From NCBI GenBank assembly GCA_900291925.1, contig UWYS01000001.1, positions 992,001-1,056,000 on the forward strand: a stretch of DNA of 64,000 bases, given 5' to 3'. Positions 32,701-43,987 of the stretch are shown in pieces. This DNA is from Thecaphora thlaspeos. Lineage: Eukaryota; Basidiomycota; Ustilaginomycetes; Urocystidales; Glomosporiaceae. Under the pieces are notes generated by a model. That model ran no database searches. It saw only the letters and a program-made list of their open reading frames with translations, and was not told where the DNA came from. The stretch's first letter is position 1. Every line of letters starts with the position of its first letter. The position numbers were made by a program, and so were the translations under genes.

Positions 32701-35138
32701 CGACGGCGGCGAGCACCTCCTGATTGACACCGTCACCTGCTACGACGACGTTGCGCGTATCTACCAGCACAGCAAGCGCGCCGCCGAGGAGTTCCCGGAA
32801 CTGAGCGAGCTCGGCCGCTACTGCCTCGCGCTGGCCCGCTACGCCCAATCGCCCGTCAACGAGTTCGCCGCGCTGGGGCCGGACCTGACGGCCGTCATCC
32901 TCGATCCGCACCAGCGCCTGCTGCCGCAGGACCGCCTCAAGCTGCACTTTGAGCGGGCCATCTGCTCGGTCGTCAACGAGGTCGGCGTCGAGATCAACCA
33001 GGCCATGGCAAGCCCGTACCTTCAGGCGATGCTGCAGTACGTCGCCGGCCTGGGTCCGCGCAAGGCGCGCGCGCTGGTCAACGCGATTGGCGTCAAGCTC
33101 GAGGGCACGCTCATCAACCGCGAGGTGCTCGTCAAGCGCGACATCGTCACCTTCCACGTCTGGACCAACTGCGTCTCGTTCCTCCGCATCGACCAGGATC
33201 TGCTGCTCGAGGCCGACGGGGACGACGTACCGGATGCGCTCGACTGCACCCGGATCCATCCGGAGGACTACGACTTCCCGCGCAAGATGGCGGCCGACGC
33301 GCTCAACAAGCACGAGGAGGACCTCGAGGGCGAGCACTACAGTATGCCGTGCCGCGAGCTGATGGAGGACGCTGATCCCGCCGGCAAGCTCGGGACGCTC
33401 GACCTCGACAACTACGCCCAGATGCTCTACGAGCGCAAGGGCCTCAAGAAGCGCGCTACGCTCCACTCGTGCAAGACGGAGCTGATCAAGCCGTACGACG
33501 ACCTCCGACCCAAGCAGGCGCTCCCGACGCCCGATGAGATCCTGACGATGTTCACCGGCGAGACGTCCAAGACGCTCGACAAGAGCTTCGTCGTGCCGGT
33601 CGAGGTGATGGGGATCCAGCGCCCCTTCCGGGACCAGGAAAACCCCAACATGGACAGGCCAGCCGCTGTCCGCTGCAGGCTCGACTCGGGCATCGAGGGC
33701 AGCATCGAGGCGCAGTACACCAGCGATGACTACGTAGATGGACCGGGCGCGCCGCGCCTCGGCGACCGCTTCCAGCCGGGCCAGACGCTCGATGCGATCG
33801 TGACCGATATCGACAAGATAAACTGCCGCGTCCAGCTCAGCATCCGGCCGTGGGACCTGAGCCAGCGCTACCCCAACCAGGGACGTACGCCCGTTGACTC
33901 GATGTTCTACGACCACGAAAAGGCGGAGCGCTACAACAAGGAGGCGGCCAACAAGTTGAAGCTGTTGAGCCAGACGCGGCGCCAGAATCGCGTCGTCGAC
34001 CATCCCAACTACCACAACTTCAGCTACCGCCAGGCGCAGGCATTCCTCGCCAACCAGCCGCGCGGCAGCGTCGTTGTTCGGCCAAGCTCCAAGGGCGACG
34101 ACCACCTCGCCGTCACGTGGAAGGTCGACGACGACGTCTACCAGAACATCCGTGAGTTTGCACGGCGGCAAGGTGGCGCGGCACAAAACCCCTGGTCTTC
34201 TTTGTAGCTGCTTGTGCGACCTCGGCCGCTGACCGGCTCTTACTTCTTCCGCCTGACTCTTCTACCGCCGCTCCGCAGACGTTCTTGAGCTGGACAAGGA
34301 GAGCGACTATTCGCTCGGCCGCGTGCTGCGCATCGAGGGGATGGGCTCGTACTCGGATCTTGACGAGCTGATCGTCAACCACGTGAAGCCGATGGTCAAC
34401 ATGATTGAGCTCATGATGAACCACGAGAAGTACAAGGGCGCCGACGAGGAGGACCTGCATCGCTACCTGACCAACTGGTCGCTGGCCAACCCTTCGCGCT
34501 CGGTCTACGCGTTCGGCCTCAACAAGCAGCGCCCCGGCTACTTCAACCTCTCGTTCAAGGCGAATCGCGATGCAGCGATCCAGACGTGGCCGGTCAAGGT
34601 GGTGCCGTGGGCGTTCAAGCTGGGCCAGGCCGACCAGCTGGCCGACATGGCGGCGCTCTGCAACGCCTTCAAGACGCAGTACACGACGCAGGCGTCGATG
34701 GCGAGGAGCGGCAGGACGCCGGCGCACCACGGCGGCAGAACCCCGGCCGGTGGCATGACGCCCGGCGGAGCGAGGACGCCGTTCGGGCGGACGCCGATGC
34801 CGATGCCGATGCCGATGCCGATGCCGATAGCGGCAGGTGGAGGATGGGGCACGCCGATGAATATCAGCGCAACGCCCAACCCCTACCAGGTGTACGGGGC
34901 GCGTGCACCGCCGCCGCCGATGCAGCCACCGCCGCCGCCGAGGGCCCCTCCCGGTGCGCCGCCGATGCAGCCGCCGATGCAGCCGCCAGGCATGGCTCCC
35001 GGACCGCCACCGAGCTTCCCCCGTGCGCCGCCGCCCGGCCCACCGCCTCAGCCTGCCTCCGCAGCGGGCAACCGACCGCCGGCGGGCATGCATCCCGACC
35101 GCTTTGCGCAGTCTGAGTTCCGCAGCGGGTGGCAGTGA
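29791..35138 (+). CDS. SPT6: Transcription elongation factor and histone chaperone Spt6
   Basis: Exons 29791-30663, 30776-34151 and 34279-35138 encode 1,702 residues. The N-terminus is a long acidic region (Asp/Glu runs with basic patches) used by Spt6 to bind histones and Spn1. The core follows the family order: helix-turn-helix and YqgF-like domains, a helix-hairpin-helix segment (VAGLGPRKARALVNAIG), an S1 domain and the tandem SH2 module that binds phosphorylated Rpb1. The SH2 module includes GSVVVRPSSKGDDHLAVTWK and FGLNKQRPGYFNLSFKAN. The last intron interrupts the SH2 region and its removal gives YQNIHVLELDKES. The C-terminal ~140 residues are low complexity: RTP repeats, a (Met-Pro)n run and Pro-rich blocks. 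Confidence 0.95.
34796..34830. repeat. GATGCC hexanucleotide repeat inside SPT6
   Basis: About five to six in-frame units encode a Met-Pro run in the C-terminal tail. Unit length is a multiple of three, so copy-number change keeps the frame. Confidence 0.9.
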
Positions 35139-35656
35139 GGAACTGTCGGCCAATTAGTCAGCCAGTCTGCTGTCCTTTCCTCGCCCCTTTATCTCCTCTT
35201 TCTCGCCGTATACTATCGACATATCTTCCTGCTTGTTCCCTCCCGCCACGAAAACACGTGTTGTAGCTCGTCCTTGTTTCTACAGCACGGGGCCGACTAC
35301 ATCGCTTGCTTCGGCCTCGTCGCCCTGTACACGACCTTCTCCTCTCGAGAATGAGCGAGGAATGAAGGGTGCCTCTGATTGCGAATTGCTCTGAGAAAGA
35401 GAGTGGGATGCAAGGGCGAGCTTGCCTGATGGCGTCTTGTTGGGCTGGCTTTGCGTTGTGAAGGCTGTGTGGCGCGTGCGTGGCCTCTCACAGGTTGCAG
35501 CGCAAGAAAAAGTGGAGGTGAGACGGCCAAGAAAGCGTCGTTGATCGGCGCGGCGTGCAGGTCGACTCTTGACGCTCCCTCCCTTCTCGCACCACCATCA
35601 CCACCATCAGCAGCAGCAGCAGCATCCCGTTGTCCCCATCCAACACCTTTTCCAAT
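35139..35656. other. Intergenic region between SPT6 and the Mim2-like gene
   Basis: About 520 bases, with SPT6 3' UTR on the left and the promoter and leader of the next gene on the right. A CACCAT/CAGCAG-rich tract lies at about 35590-35622. No gene was seen. Confidence 0.5.
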
Positions 35657-36291
35657 ATGTCCCTTCAATCCACGATCCCCTCCCCCTCCTCCTCATCCTC
35701 CTTCTCATCGCCCATACGAACAGACAACAACGCCTCAAACGAACCTCAATACCTCGACGACCTCACACCAACAACACTATTCACACACCTACACCACCAT
35801 ACCTCTAAACCACACCGTTCCCGTTCCACACATCATCATCACCATCGTTCCGCCACGTCTTCCGATTCAGACGACGTACAAAGTGTCGGTAGCGATGAGA
35901 GTGATACGGCATCATGGACAAGTTATGATTCGGAAGAAGAACGCGCTTTAGCGCAGCAGGAGTGGGACGAAGGTATACGTCAACTTCAATTGACAGTTCA
36001 GGTTTTACTATGTCCCTTTGTTGGGAAGTGGTTGGGGAGACAGTGGAGTTATTGGGGTATGGAATCTCCCTTCCCCCTGTTCTTGCCCCTTTCAAATCTC
36101 CCATCTGCGTAGAGAGGGAAATCGCGCTGATATATCTTCTTCCTTTTTGATGCCACGACGACGACCACGATGACGGGAGGATAGCTTTTGCAAGGTATAG
36201 GAAATTTGGCGGTTTGACGGCTCAGTTCTTTAATGTCGATTGGATACTAAAGCCCGCGACGAACTTTTCAAGCGTTCCAAAGAGGCGGTAG
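35657..36291 (+). CDS. Mim2-like mitochondrial outer-membrane import protein
   Basis: Exons 35657-36056 and 36185-36291 encode 168 residues. The first ~95 residues are Ser/Thr-rich and polar with a HHHHH run and acidic Ser patches. A conserved block follows: YDSEEERALAQQEWDEGIRQ, then LQLTVQVLLCPFVGKWLGRQ and WSYWAFARYRKFGG. This matches my memory of fungal Mim2/Emr1-type proteins, with a single membrane segment followed by Gly-Lys-x-x-Gly-Arg. With Mim1 these insert multi-span and signal-anchored proteins in the mitochondrial outer membrane. The splice (GTATGG..TTAG-type ends) is needed to complete the conserved block. Without it the ORF ends in an unrelated 15-residue tail. Confidence 0.7.
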
Positions 36292-36546
36292 TTAGCGACG
36301 CTTGGACAAGTGGCGTGGCGAGGTGGGAGCATGTGCATGTCCAGCGAAAGGACAGTGGTGGAATGGCGCGATGGTTGGACACGCTCGAGGGCCTTTCTTC
36401 CTGCCTTCATTCAAAGGGCGGAATACGCTCGACATCTCGTCATGCTCCCAACAAACCGCTACGACTCCCTCTGACCGCACACCAACCAGATTGACGAGCA
36501 GGGACGATCCGATCAAAGCACATCTCGCTTCTGCAAACAGTTTGAT
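36292..36546. other. Convergent 3' intergenic gap
   Basis: About 255 bases between the Mim2-like stop and the TMEM135-like stop. Nothing was recognised. Confidence 0.4.
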
Positions 36547-38497
36547 TCAATGCGTCACATTGGACTCGTCCACATCGTCTGGCCGGCCAAGGATGAGGGA
36601 AAGACCTTGTCGGACGCTCGACGTGAGTGCGGCAGGTCGGTTCTCGTGTAGCGACGCCAGCATACCCAGCCCGAAGGCGAAGATGACGAGGTCGCCGTTT
36701 CTGCGTCGTCGAGCCGGTGAGCGAAGAGGCGAGAGAGGAAAGAAGGAACAATCAGCACCTCCGCCCGGTGAGAGAGAGAAAGGGGAATGGACGGACGAAT
36801 GGACGGACGTACCGAGGGCTTTTGACCTTGCCTCGTCTTTCGAGCACCTTCCAGGAGCTGATGAGACTTTGCCTCGCGACGTCTGTCGCCGTCGTCGCAC
36901 GCAACGCAACGCGATGAGATGTTAGAGAAATACGTAAGCTCCGTGTTCGTTTTGCATTGCCGCAACGAGCCCCGGAGGAACTTACAGGATCCGAGCTGTG
37001 CCCTCCTTGCCTCTGGGACAGCAAGGATGAAGACGGAGCTGAGGACACCGCTGAGGAAGTATCTCGATTGTGGCAGGAAGGTGCGCGGCAGACACTTCTG
37101 GAAGAAGCACGTCAGAGCTGGGATGGTAGAACAAGGAGGACGGGAGAGCTTCGTGTCAGCATACATGCGGTCCGCTTGCCGCCTCTTGGCCCTCGAGCAG
37201 CCTAACTCACCCCAGGCAGTACCGATGCTACCGCTGATCACCGTGGCTCCTTGCACGACGGCCTTGGCGTACTTGAGGAACGCCGAACCCGGATCCATCA
37301 TCGCTCTCCTCCAGCCAAACAGCGGACTGATGGCAGCAAAGAGGGCGACGAAGCGGGCGCTGGCCCCCCACTCTTTTGCCCAGAAGGAGAGGAGGTTCTT
37401 GCCGCAGCTCGGTTCGGACGGATGGAGAACGGCACAAAGCAGCGAGCTGTGCGCCGGATGCGCCGGGAGATGGTCGATGATGGGCTGGACGAGGCTGTAG
37501 GCGCTCGTCTGGTGTGTTGGCGGCGTCAGCGCAGAGAGGAGGGGAGCGGAGAAGGCGGGGTAGGGCGGCGATGTCGGGGAGGGCGTGCTGAGAAGCGCGA
37601 TGGTATCGGCGACCTCGCGCGGTGCCGGCCAGCGGATGCTGGCAGGTAGACCGGCGGGGCGCGGCGGGACGTAGGCCGTCGAGCGCGCGTATATCAGCTT
37701 GCCGTAGGACGAGGGGAAGCATTCGGGCTCGAAGAGGAAGCTCCAGAGCAGCTGTCCGTTGCCGAGGGCGTAGAAGAAGGCTCCGCCGACATAGTCGGGG
37801 ACCCAGGATACGAGCGGAGAGTTGTGTCGGCGAGCCTCGCGGTAGACGGACTCGGCGCCCGTGACGAGCGCCCAGGCGGAGAACGTCTGGCGCAGTCCGG
37901 CGTTGGGGAAGAGCAGCAGCGTCGGGGTAGCGGCTAGGGCGGCGAGGAAGGGGACAAGGAAAGCCGAGCGCAAAGCGCGGACGAGTCGGGCGTAGAGACG
38001 CGAGCGATGGGTCAAGGGGTCGGCCGGCGTGTGGATCGAGGGCGCTCTGCCGATGAGCCCGCGTTGCAGCCTTGCTATCCGGCCGAGCAGCGATCTGTAG
38101 AGGAGCGAGTAGAGGGCGAGCGACGAGGCGCTGCTGAGCGTTGCTCGCGCGACGAGCGACTTGAGTGTACCGTATGCGCTGGCAGCACAGGTGGGGCGAA
38201 GGGTTGATGTAGCGTGTCAGCGGCAAGCCGTGGGGTGGGACGCTGGGGCATAGCCAGGGACTTTGGGCAGACTCACGACTTCTTGCGGAGGATGGCGGGC
38301 AGAAGGCCATCGAGTGCGACGTTGATGGAGTAGCCGACCAAAAAGGCACGCAATGCACGTCTCATGGTAGGTGGCAGCGGCGGGTCGAGCGGGAATGCAT
38401 TGTAGGGCGCGAGGCTCTCGGCCAGCCTGGCGCGAGTGAAGCCGCTGCGGGTGGATGATGGCGAAGTCGAGGGGGCGTTGTGGATGTGGTTGCTCAT
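36547..38497 (-). CDS. TMEM135-like multi-span membrane protein
   Basis: Five exons in transcript order: 38497-38277, 38178-37211, 37117-36986, 36882-36813 and 36700-36547. They total 514 residues with frame kept at all four junctions. The chain has several hydrophobic segments (RALRAFLVGYSINVALDGL, ALRSAFLVPFLAALAATPTL, YFLSGVLSSVFILAVPE, DLVIFAFGLGMLASL). A Cys/Gly-containing first half with LLCAVLHPSEPSCGKNLLSF matches the TMEM135/PMP52-like family of fungi and animals. Animal TMEM135 affects mitochondrial and peroxisomal dynamics. The function in fungi is not established. The four introns are mid-size, and the 70-bp exon could be missed by gene finders. Confidence 0.75.
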
Positions 38498-38983
38498 GGT
38501 GAAGCTAGTCGAGCAGGAGGGTGAAGGAGAGGCGTAGGACGGTTGGCAGCACGGCGATGACTAGATGGTGCGGAGCGTGGGTGGCGAGGAGGGGAGGGGG
38601 TGGTGGATGACGCCCAACGCGGCCTCTCTCGCACGTGTGCCACAAAACGCCGGCCGGCGGAGGGGTGCGCAGAGGGGCGCGCGGCACGCGTTTTGCGCGG
38701 GGGGCGGGGACGGAGATGGCCGACCGACTGACGGACGCAAAGAAAAGAATGAGACTCTCTCTTGGTGAAAGGCAAAAAGATAAGTGGTCAAAGCCCTCTT
38801 CTCACAATCAAAGTCGAGCGCAGCGTCCCGTTGAGTCGACCCGCCACCACCACCTACCATCGACAAGCCTCCAACCATCCCCCTCGTCCAGCTCCCACGC
38901 ACGCTCCCTTTTCCGCAGCAGCAGCCACGGCGCACGCCTCACTGCCGTCTTCACCCCCTCCTTCCCCCCGAGACGCTCCCACC
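38498..38983. promoter_or_regulatory. Divergent promoter region between TMEM135-like gene and MoaA
   Basis: 486 bases between the two ATGs. G-rich on the left, C/A-rich on the right. No clear TATA was assigned. Confidence 0.45.
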
Positions 38984-40619
38984 ATGCTCGCGCTCCGACG
39001 CCGTCTCGCTCCCACAATCGGAGGCAATGCACTCGCCTCGACGTCGCAGCTGCCAGTCCTGCCACGCCTCTCCCGCCCCTTTGCTAACTCATCTCGGCGC
39101 AAGGGCCAGGATCAACTCCGGTCCCGTGCCTACCGTGACGATCACAAGCTGCCGCCAATAGGCCTCGCCGCCGACGACGCTCACAGCACAGCGCGCCACA
39201 GGATCCACCAGATTGACCAGATCGATGCCGCACGTCCCGATGCCGTACCCCCATCTCCCTTCCTGCGCGACCGCTTTCACCGCCAGCACACCTACCTCAG
39301 GATGTCGCTGACAGAGCGCTGCAACCTGCGCTGCCTCTACTGCATGCCAGAAGACGGCGTACCCCTCACACCAAACAACGACCTCCTCACCGCGCACGAG
39401 GTGCAACGCATCGCCGCTCTCTTCGTCGACCAAGGTGTCAACAAGATTCGCCTTACCGGCGGCGAGCCTACCGTCCGCAGAGACCTCATCGACATCGTCT
39501 CGTCCTTCAATGATCTCAAGCCAAACGGTCTGCAGCAGATCGGCATCACCTCAAACGGCATCTCGCTCACACGCAAGCTCGATGGCCTCGTCACATCAGG
39601 CCTCACACACCTCAACATCTCCCTAGACACTCTCGACCCTTTCAAATTCGAGTTCATGACCCGCAGGCCAGGCTTCGGCGCCGTCATCAAGAGCATTGAC
39701 CGCGCCCTCGAGTTAGCCGTACAGAGCCTCAAGCTCAACGTCGTCGTCATCAGGGGTGTCAACGATACTCAGGATCTCCTGGACTTTGTCGAATTCACCA
39801 GGGACAAGCCGCTCACGGTCCGCTTCATCGAGGTGAGCTCCCGTCTCGAACTGGAGGTCGTCCCATGCGTCTCCGCGCTGACTCCCTGTTGCCCGCGCGA
39901 CCGCCTGCGATCTTTCTCAGTACATGCCCTTCGACGGCAACAAGTGGCAGGTAAGGAAGCTCGTCCCGTACAAGGACCTGATTGCAACCATCCGCACAAA
40001 GCACCCTGACTTTGCTCGGACTGCGAGCAAGGATGACGCCAACGACACCAGCAAGCATTGGCAGGTCCCCGGGTTCAAGGGCACCGTCGGCTTCATCACC
40101 AGGTATGTCGGCCGGCCGGCCCATTTTCTTGCACCGCATCGGCGCAGGCGCAATCATCGACGGCCGGTCTCATCCGTTTTAATTCCCACCCCCGCGAATC
40201 GTTCAACAGCATGACAGACAACTTCTGCGGCACCTGCAATCGGCTTCGTGTCACAGCCGACGGTAACCTCAAGGTGAGCTACCCGGGCATCGTCCCGCGC
40301 TGCTCTTCGAACGCCTCCGGACACTGCCACTGACATCGTGAGACGACTCCGGCGCCCTCGCCGATGCTGCTTCGCCTTTCTTCTTTGTCAGGTCTGCCTC
40401 TTTGGCAACGCCGAGGTCTCCCTGCGCGATGCGATGCGTCACGGCTACGATGCCATCTCGCCGCTCATCCTTGGCTCGCCCAATCCGGTTACGGACGAGC
40501 AGCTACTACACATCATAGGTGCGGCCGTCGGTCGGAAACACGCCAAGCATGCAGGAATGAAGGACCCCAGTGAGCTCGCTCGATCGATCAATCGCCCGAT
40601 GATCACCATAGGTGGCTGA
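38984..40619 (+). CDS. GTP 3',8-cyclase (MoaA/MOCS1A type), molybdenum cofactor synthesis step 1
   Basis: Exons 38984-39832, 39921-40102, 40210-40273 and 40392-40619 encode 440 residues. A basic, Ser-rich leader (~1-85) looks mitochondrial. The radical-SAM cluster motif CNLRCLYC is followed by [13 protein letters not shown]. The C-terminal second [4Fe-4S] site uses Cys in FCGTCNRLR (exon 3) and VCLFGNAE (exon 4). The protein ends RPMITIGG, keeping the C-terminal Gly-Gly needed by MoaA enzymes. Role: conversion of GTP to 3',8-cyclo-GTP, with MoaC finishing cPMP. The MoaC gene follows on the same strand after 138 bases. A weak donor just before the GG codons could join the two in frame (see findings). 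Confidence 0.92.
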
Positions 40620-40757
40620 AGGCATCCGGTCGATGGTGAGCTTGGGGCTCGTCCGCTCCTGCTGGGCAGCGCTGGCAGTAAGACAGCACCCGGTTCTGAC
40701 TGGGGAGTCATCCATCCCTCGCTATGCGTGGCTCGTTCCGACTACACAGGCTCGAGA

Positions 40758-42215
40758 ATGTCCAGGAGGCCTTCGTCAAACCACCTCACTGCGCGACGAG
40801 GATCGCTCGACTCTCGCACGCGCAATGCCCTCTTCGCTCCTGCGGACCGCCGGGGATTTTCCACGTCGCTCAGTCATTGGACGAGCCGCACGGACGACGG
40901 CGGCGGCGACGACGGCCCCTGGGGCGATCTAGACGCGGCGTTCGACAAGCTCAGCCGCCCAAACGTCATCAAGCTCAGCCGCAGTGCTGTCTTCTCGACA
41001 ACGCCGGCACCCAAGACGACGCAGCAGTACGACTTTGAAGAGGCCATCTTTGCGCAGGCCGGCGCCGCCGCGGTCAGCAACCCGCTATCTAGCGCAGTCG
41101 ACATGGCCAACATGGTTCCAGGCAACCAGATTGGAGGTGCTCAAAGCCCTCACTTCAACCAGCCGTGGTCCGAGTACATGGGGAGCGGAGAGCAGGGAGA
41201 CGACTCGCCGTGGGCGTCGCTTGATGCCTTTGCAGACCAATCGTTCGAAGCGAACCCCGTCGCTGCGCCAGCGCGATGGCCGTCGGTTCATCAAGATTCC
41301 GATGTGCGTAGCACGCCTCGATTCCATTTGCACCCCGACAGCAGCCATCAGCCGGCCGAGGCCGAAGGCTTCCGGACCGAGCTCACTCCTTTGCACCATC
41401 AGCAGCAGCAGCAGCGACCTGGCTCATACCCATCTATCGAGTCATCTTACGGGCATCAGGTGGCAGCGCAGGGTGCGATGCATGCTTCACGCCCGGAGGA
41501 CCACCCTCCACCCAGGCTCACCCACGTAGACCCAGGAAGCGGCCGAGCCTCGATGGTCGACGTAGGCCACAAAGCCAGCACACGCCGCTCCGCCACTGCC
41601 AACGGGCGGGTCTACCTGCCAGCAAGCGCGATGGCCTTGATCCGACAGGCAGATGGAAGCGACAAAACGAGCGTGTCCGCGTCTGGGACGGGAGCTTTGA
41701 CGAAGGGTCCAGTCCTGCACACTGCCCAGCTCGCAGGCATCATGGCGGCCAAAAAGACATCGGACCTGATACCGCTGTGCCACGGTCTGTCGCTTTCGCA
41801 CGTAGATGTCAAGCTGCACCTGGTCGAAACGGCTTCGGAACGGCGCTCAGCCGAGCAGACCGACAGCCCCTTCAGCGCCACGTCGCGCGGCCCAACGGAG
41901 ACGGCTGTGACTGGCTTCACTCCAGACCAGCTTGACGATCCTGATTCGTGGATGTCTTCTTCGTCCGGAGACGAATGCGCGTCTGCGTCTGCCAGTGTGG
42001 CGGACGAGCTCGGATACATTGACATCAGCTGCACGGCGAGCACAAGCGGTCAGACGGGCGTAGAGATGGAGGCGTTGACCGGCTGTACGGTGGCCTGCCT
42101 GACGATCTGGGACATGGTGAAAGCTGTGGCGGGTCGCGAGATAAAGATAGGCGACATCAAGGTCGTCGCGAAACGTGGCGGAAAGAGCGGAGACTGGACG
42201 CGGACGGTTGATTGA
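40758..42215 (+). CDS. Cyclic pyranopterin monophosphate synthase (MoaC/MOCS1B type)
   Basis: 485 residues from the first ATG in frame. The conserved MoaC domain starts about residue 255 (LTHVDPGSGRASMVDVGHK). It continues with KGPVLHTAQLAGIMAAKKTS, DLIPLCHGLSLSHVDV, TSGQTGVEMEALTGCTVACL and KIGDIKVVAKRGG. Two oddities: a ~250-residue polar, Gln/Ser/His-rich N-terminal extension with an early basic stretch, and a ~60-residue Ser/Asp/Ala insert between the two halves of the domain. An acceptor-like ACACAG at 40744-40749 lies nine bases before the ATG in the same frame, so this ORF may instead be the 3' exon of a MoaA-MoaC fusion as in filamentous ascomycete cnxABC. Role: conversion of cyclo-GTP to cPMP. 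Confidence 0.88.
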   Translation: MSRRPSSNHLTARRGSLDSRTRNALFAPADRRGFSTSLSHWTSRTDDGGGDDGPWGDLDAAFDKLSRPNVIKLSRSAVFSTTPAPKTTQQYDFEEAIFAQAGAAAVSNPLSSAVDMANMVPGNQIGGAQSPHFNQPWSEYMGSGEQGDDSPWASLDAFADQSFEANPVAAPARWPSVHQDSDVRSTPRFHLHPDSSHQPAEAEGFRTELTPLHHQQQQQRPGSYPSIESSYGHQVAAQGAMHASRPEDHPPPRLTHVDPGSGRASMVDVGHKASTRRSATANGRVYLPASAMALIRQADGSDKTSVSASGTGALTKGPVLHTAQLAGIMAAKKTSDLIPLCHGLSLSHVDVKLHLVETASERRSAEQTDSPFSATSRGPTETAVTGFTPDQLDDPDSWMSSSSGDECASASASVADELGYIDISCTASTSGQTGVEMEALTGCTVACLTIWDMVKAVAGREIKIGDIKVVAKRGGKSGDWTRTVD

Positions 42216-42481
42216 GCGAATGCCCGCGACACGCGCCCGAACCCGGACAGCTACAGCGGTGATACAGTGATGAACGGAAAGCCGCACATGGCACCTGTCT
42301 CTGCGGATCGCGGAAGCCGAAGCAGATGCCAAAGAGGATGCGTTCGCAGGGAGTTCAGTCTTGTCGAGAAGGTATCAATTAGTCACTGTAGAAGTGCGTG
42401 TGTCGTCGCCGAGAGGTTGAGTAAGTAGAACTACAATGTATGGACAGGATGGAGCGTAGCGAAGGAGGAAAGTCGGTGCGG

Positions 42482-43293
42482 TCAGAGGGCGAGGGCCTCG
42501 AAACCACCAGCCTTGCCTATCGCTCTCCGGATCTCGCCGGCTGTCTTCTGGTGGACGTTGATCCTCCTATCCTTTGCCATACTTTCGATATCCTGTCCGT
42601 GCTTCTGGATCATGTCGTGCAACCACGTCCTCTCTGCAGTCGAGGTGTGCCTGACGACGGGTTCGGCCTGGGCCTCTAGCTGCTCAAGAGCCTGGACGAC
42701 GTTCTTCTGCTGCTGGCCGAGGATGGGCTGTGGGGGCATCCAGTTTTCCACCTTTTCCTCGGAATCCACAATGTCCTTGAGCGGAGCGCCCCATGGTGTG
42801 GTCTCGTCGTTCTCTACGGCCTCGATGATGTCGACGACATTGCCCTCTGCGTCGCGGACAATGCGTGCCATTCCCTTTTTGGGGGCGTCGGGCTGTGATG
42901 CGGCTGCAGCGGCGGCAGAGGCGGCGGCAATGTTGGCCGGGTGGTAGGGGTCGGTGCGCTCGAGACCACCAGACTGGTTGACTGCGAGCGAAGGGAGCAG
43001 GCCGAGCTTTGCATAGCTGATCGGACGTCGACATCAGCGGCGGGCGGAGGACAGAGGCGGCGTCAGCGGGATGGCGACACCATACGGAAAAGGGGAGCAA
43101 GCGTGGGCGTGGCTAGAGGGACTACTCACTTCTGCCTGACGGTGAGCTTCTTGTCCCAGGAGCGCTTGAGGACTTCGGGCCCCTTGATCTCGGGTGCGCG
43201 GACGAGCTTCTGCTGCTGCTTTCTCTTTGCGCTGGCCGAGGGCTTGTTGGAGGAGCCGGACTTGCTCTTCCTTCTCTGTCTCGGGTTGGCCAT
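42482..43293 (-). CDS. NOP16: Ribosome biogenesis protein Nop16
   Basis: Exons 43293-43130 and 43016-42482 encode 232 residues. The N-terminus MANPRQRRKSKSGSS is basic, followed by LKRSWDKKLTVRQNYAKLGL across the splice junction, a hallmark of Nop16. The middle has an Ala-rich stretch and GMARIVRDAEGNVVDIIE. The C-terminus contains KDRRINVHQKTAGEIRRAI, also typical. Role: nucleolar assembly factor for the 60S ribosomal subunit. The 5' leader carries a long GTTGCT-type repeat (as AACAGC on the transcript). Divergent from the F-box-like gene. Confidence 0.92.
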
Positions 43294-43304
43294 GTTTGAG
43301 GTGT

Positions 43305-43320
43305 TGCGGTTGCTGTTGCG

Positions 43321-43354
<34 letters not shown>

Positions 43355-43363
43355 GCGGGGGGT
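43305..43363. repeat. (GTTGCT/GTTGCG)n repeat in the NOP16 5' leader
   Basis: About nine hexamer units starting 12 bases upstream of the NOP16 ATG. On the transcript strand it reads as AACAGC/CGCAAC repeats, so it may affect translation or be length-variable. Confidence 0.9.
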
Positions 43364-43987
43364 GGGGTGGTTTAGCAAAGTGGACCTGGGGTGGTGGACT
43401 TGTGTGGTCAAGTGACGTTTGGGCGTTGGTGTGCGGTGGCAAGGCCGAGAGAGGCAGCGGGCGAGGAGGCGGCCAGGGCTGAGGGGCGCGGGGTGCGCCG
43501 CCGCTTGCCGCTTGGAACTGTCGAATTTTTCGCCCGCCTCGTGCATCCTGCCAACACAGCACACCCGTCTCCCGAGGCGCATCTCGCGGGTCGCCTACAA
43601 CGATTCGCGCGAGACAGCGGGCCGTATCGGCGCGAGCCCGCGAGCCCGATGTGGAGGCATGCCGCTGCCCGTGCGCGTGCCCGCTTGCCGCCCTCGCCCT
43701 CGTCTCCTCCCAACCCTCAACCCCCACCCTCTATCCGGTCCATCCATCATTACAGCGTATCCACGACGTCGCACTGCTTGGATGGCTTCACAACAACGCC
43801 CCATGCCCACTTGAGCCAGCCGGGCAGCAAGCGCCTCTGGCCGTTTGCCAACTCAACCACCCCTCTTTCGCAACCAGCCCCTTCTGCCCTACCTTGGCCC
43901 AGCCAGCCGCCGGGCTTTCTCGCCTTCGCCGCCGCCAGCGAACGCTACCACCGAGAGGTCCCTGACCCACCCCTGCCCACACTCTCG

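Noticed and set aside
31787..34186. An 800-codon minus-strand open frame opposite SPT6
   Set aside because: It is the antisense shadow of a GC3-rich coding exon. Its conceptual protein lacks domain features, while the + strand encodes all Spt6 domains.
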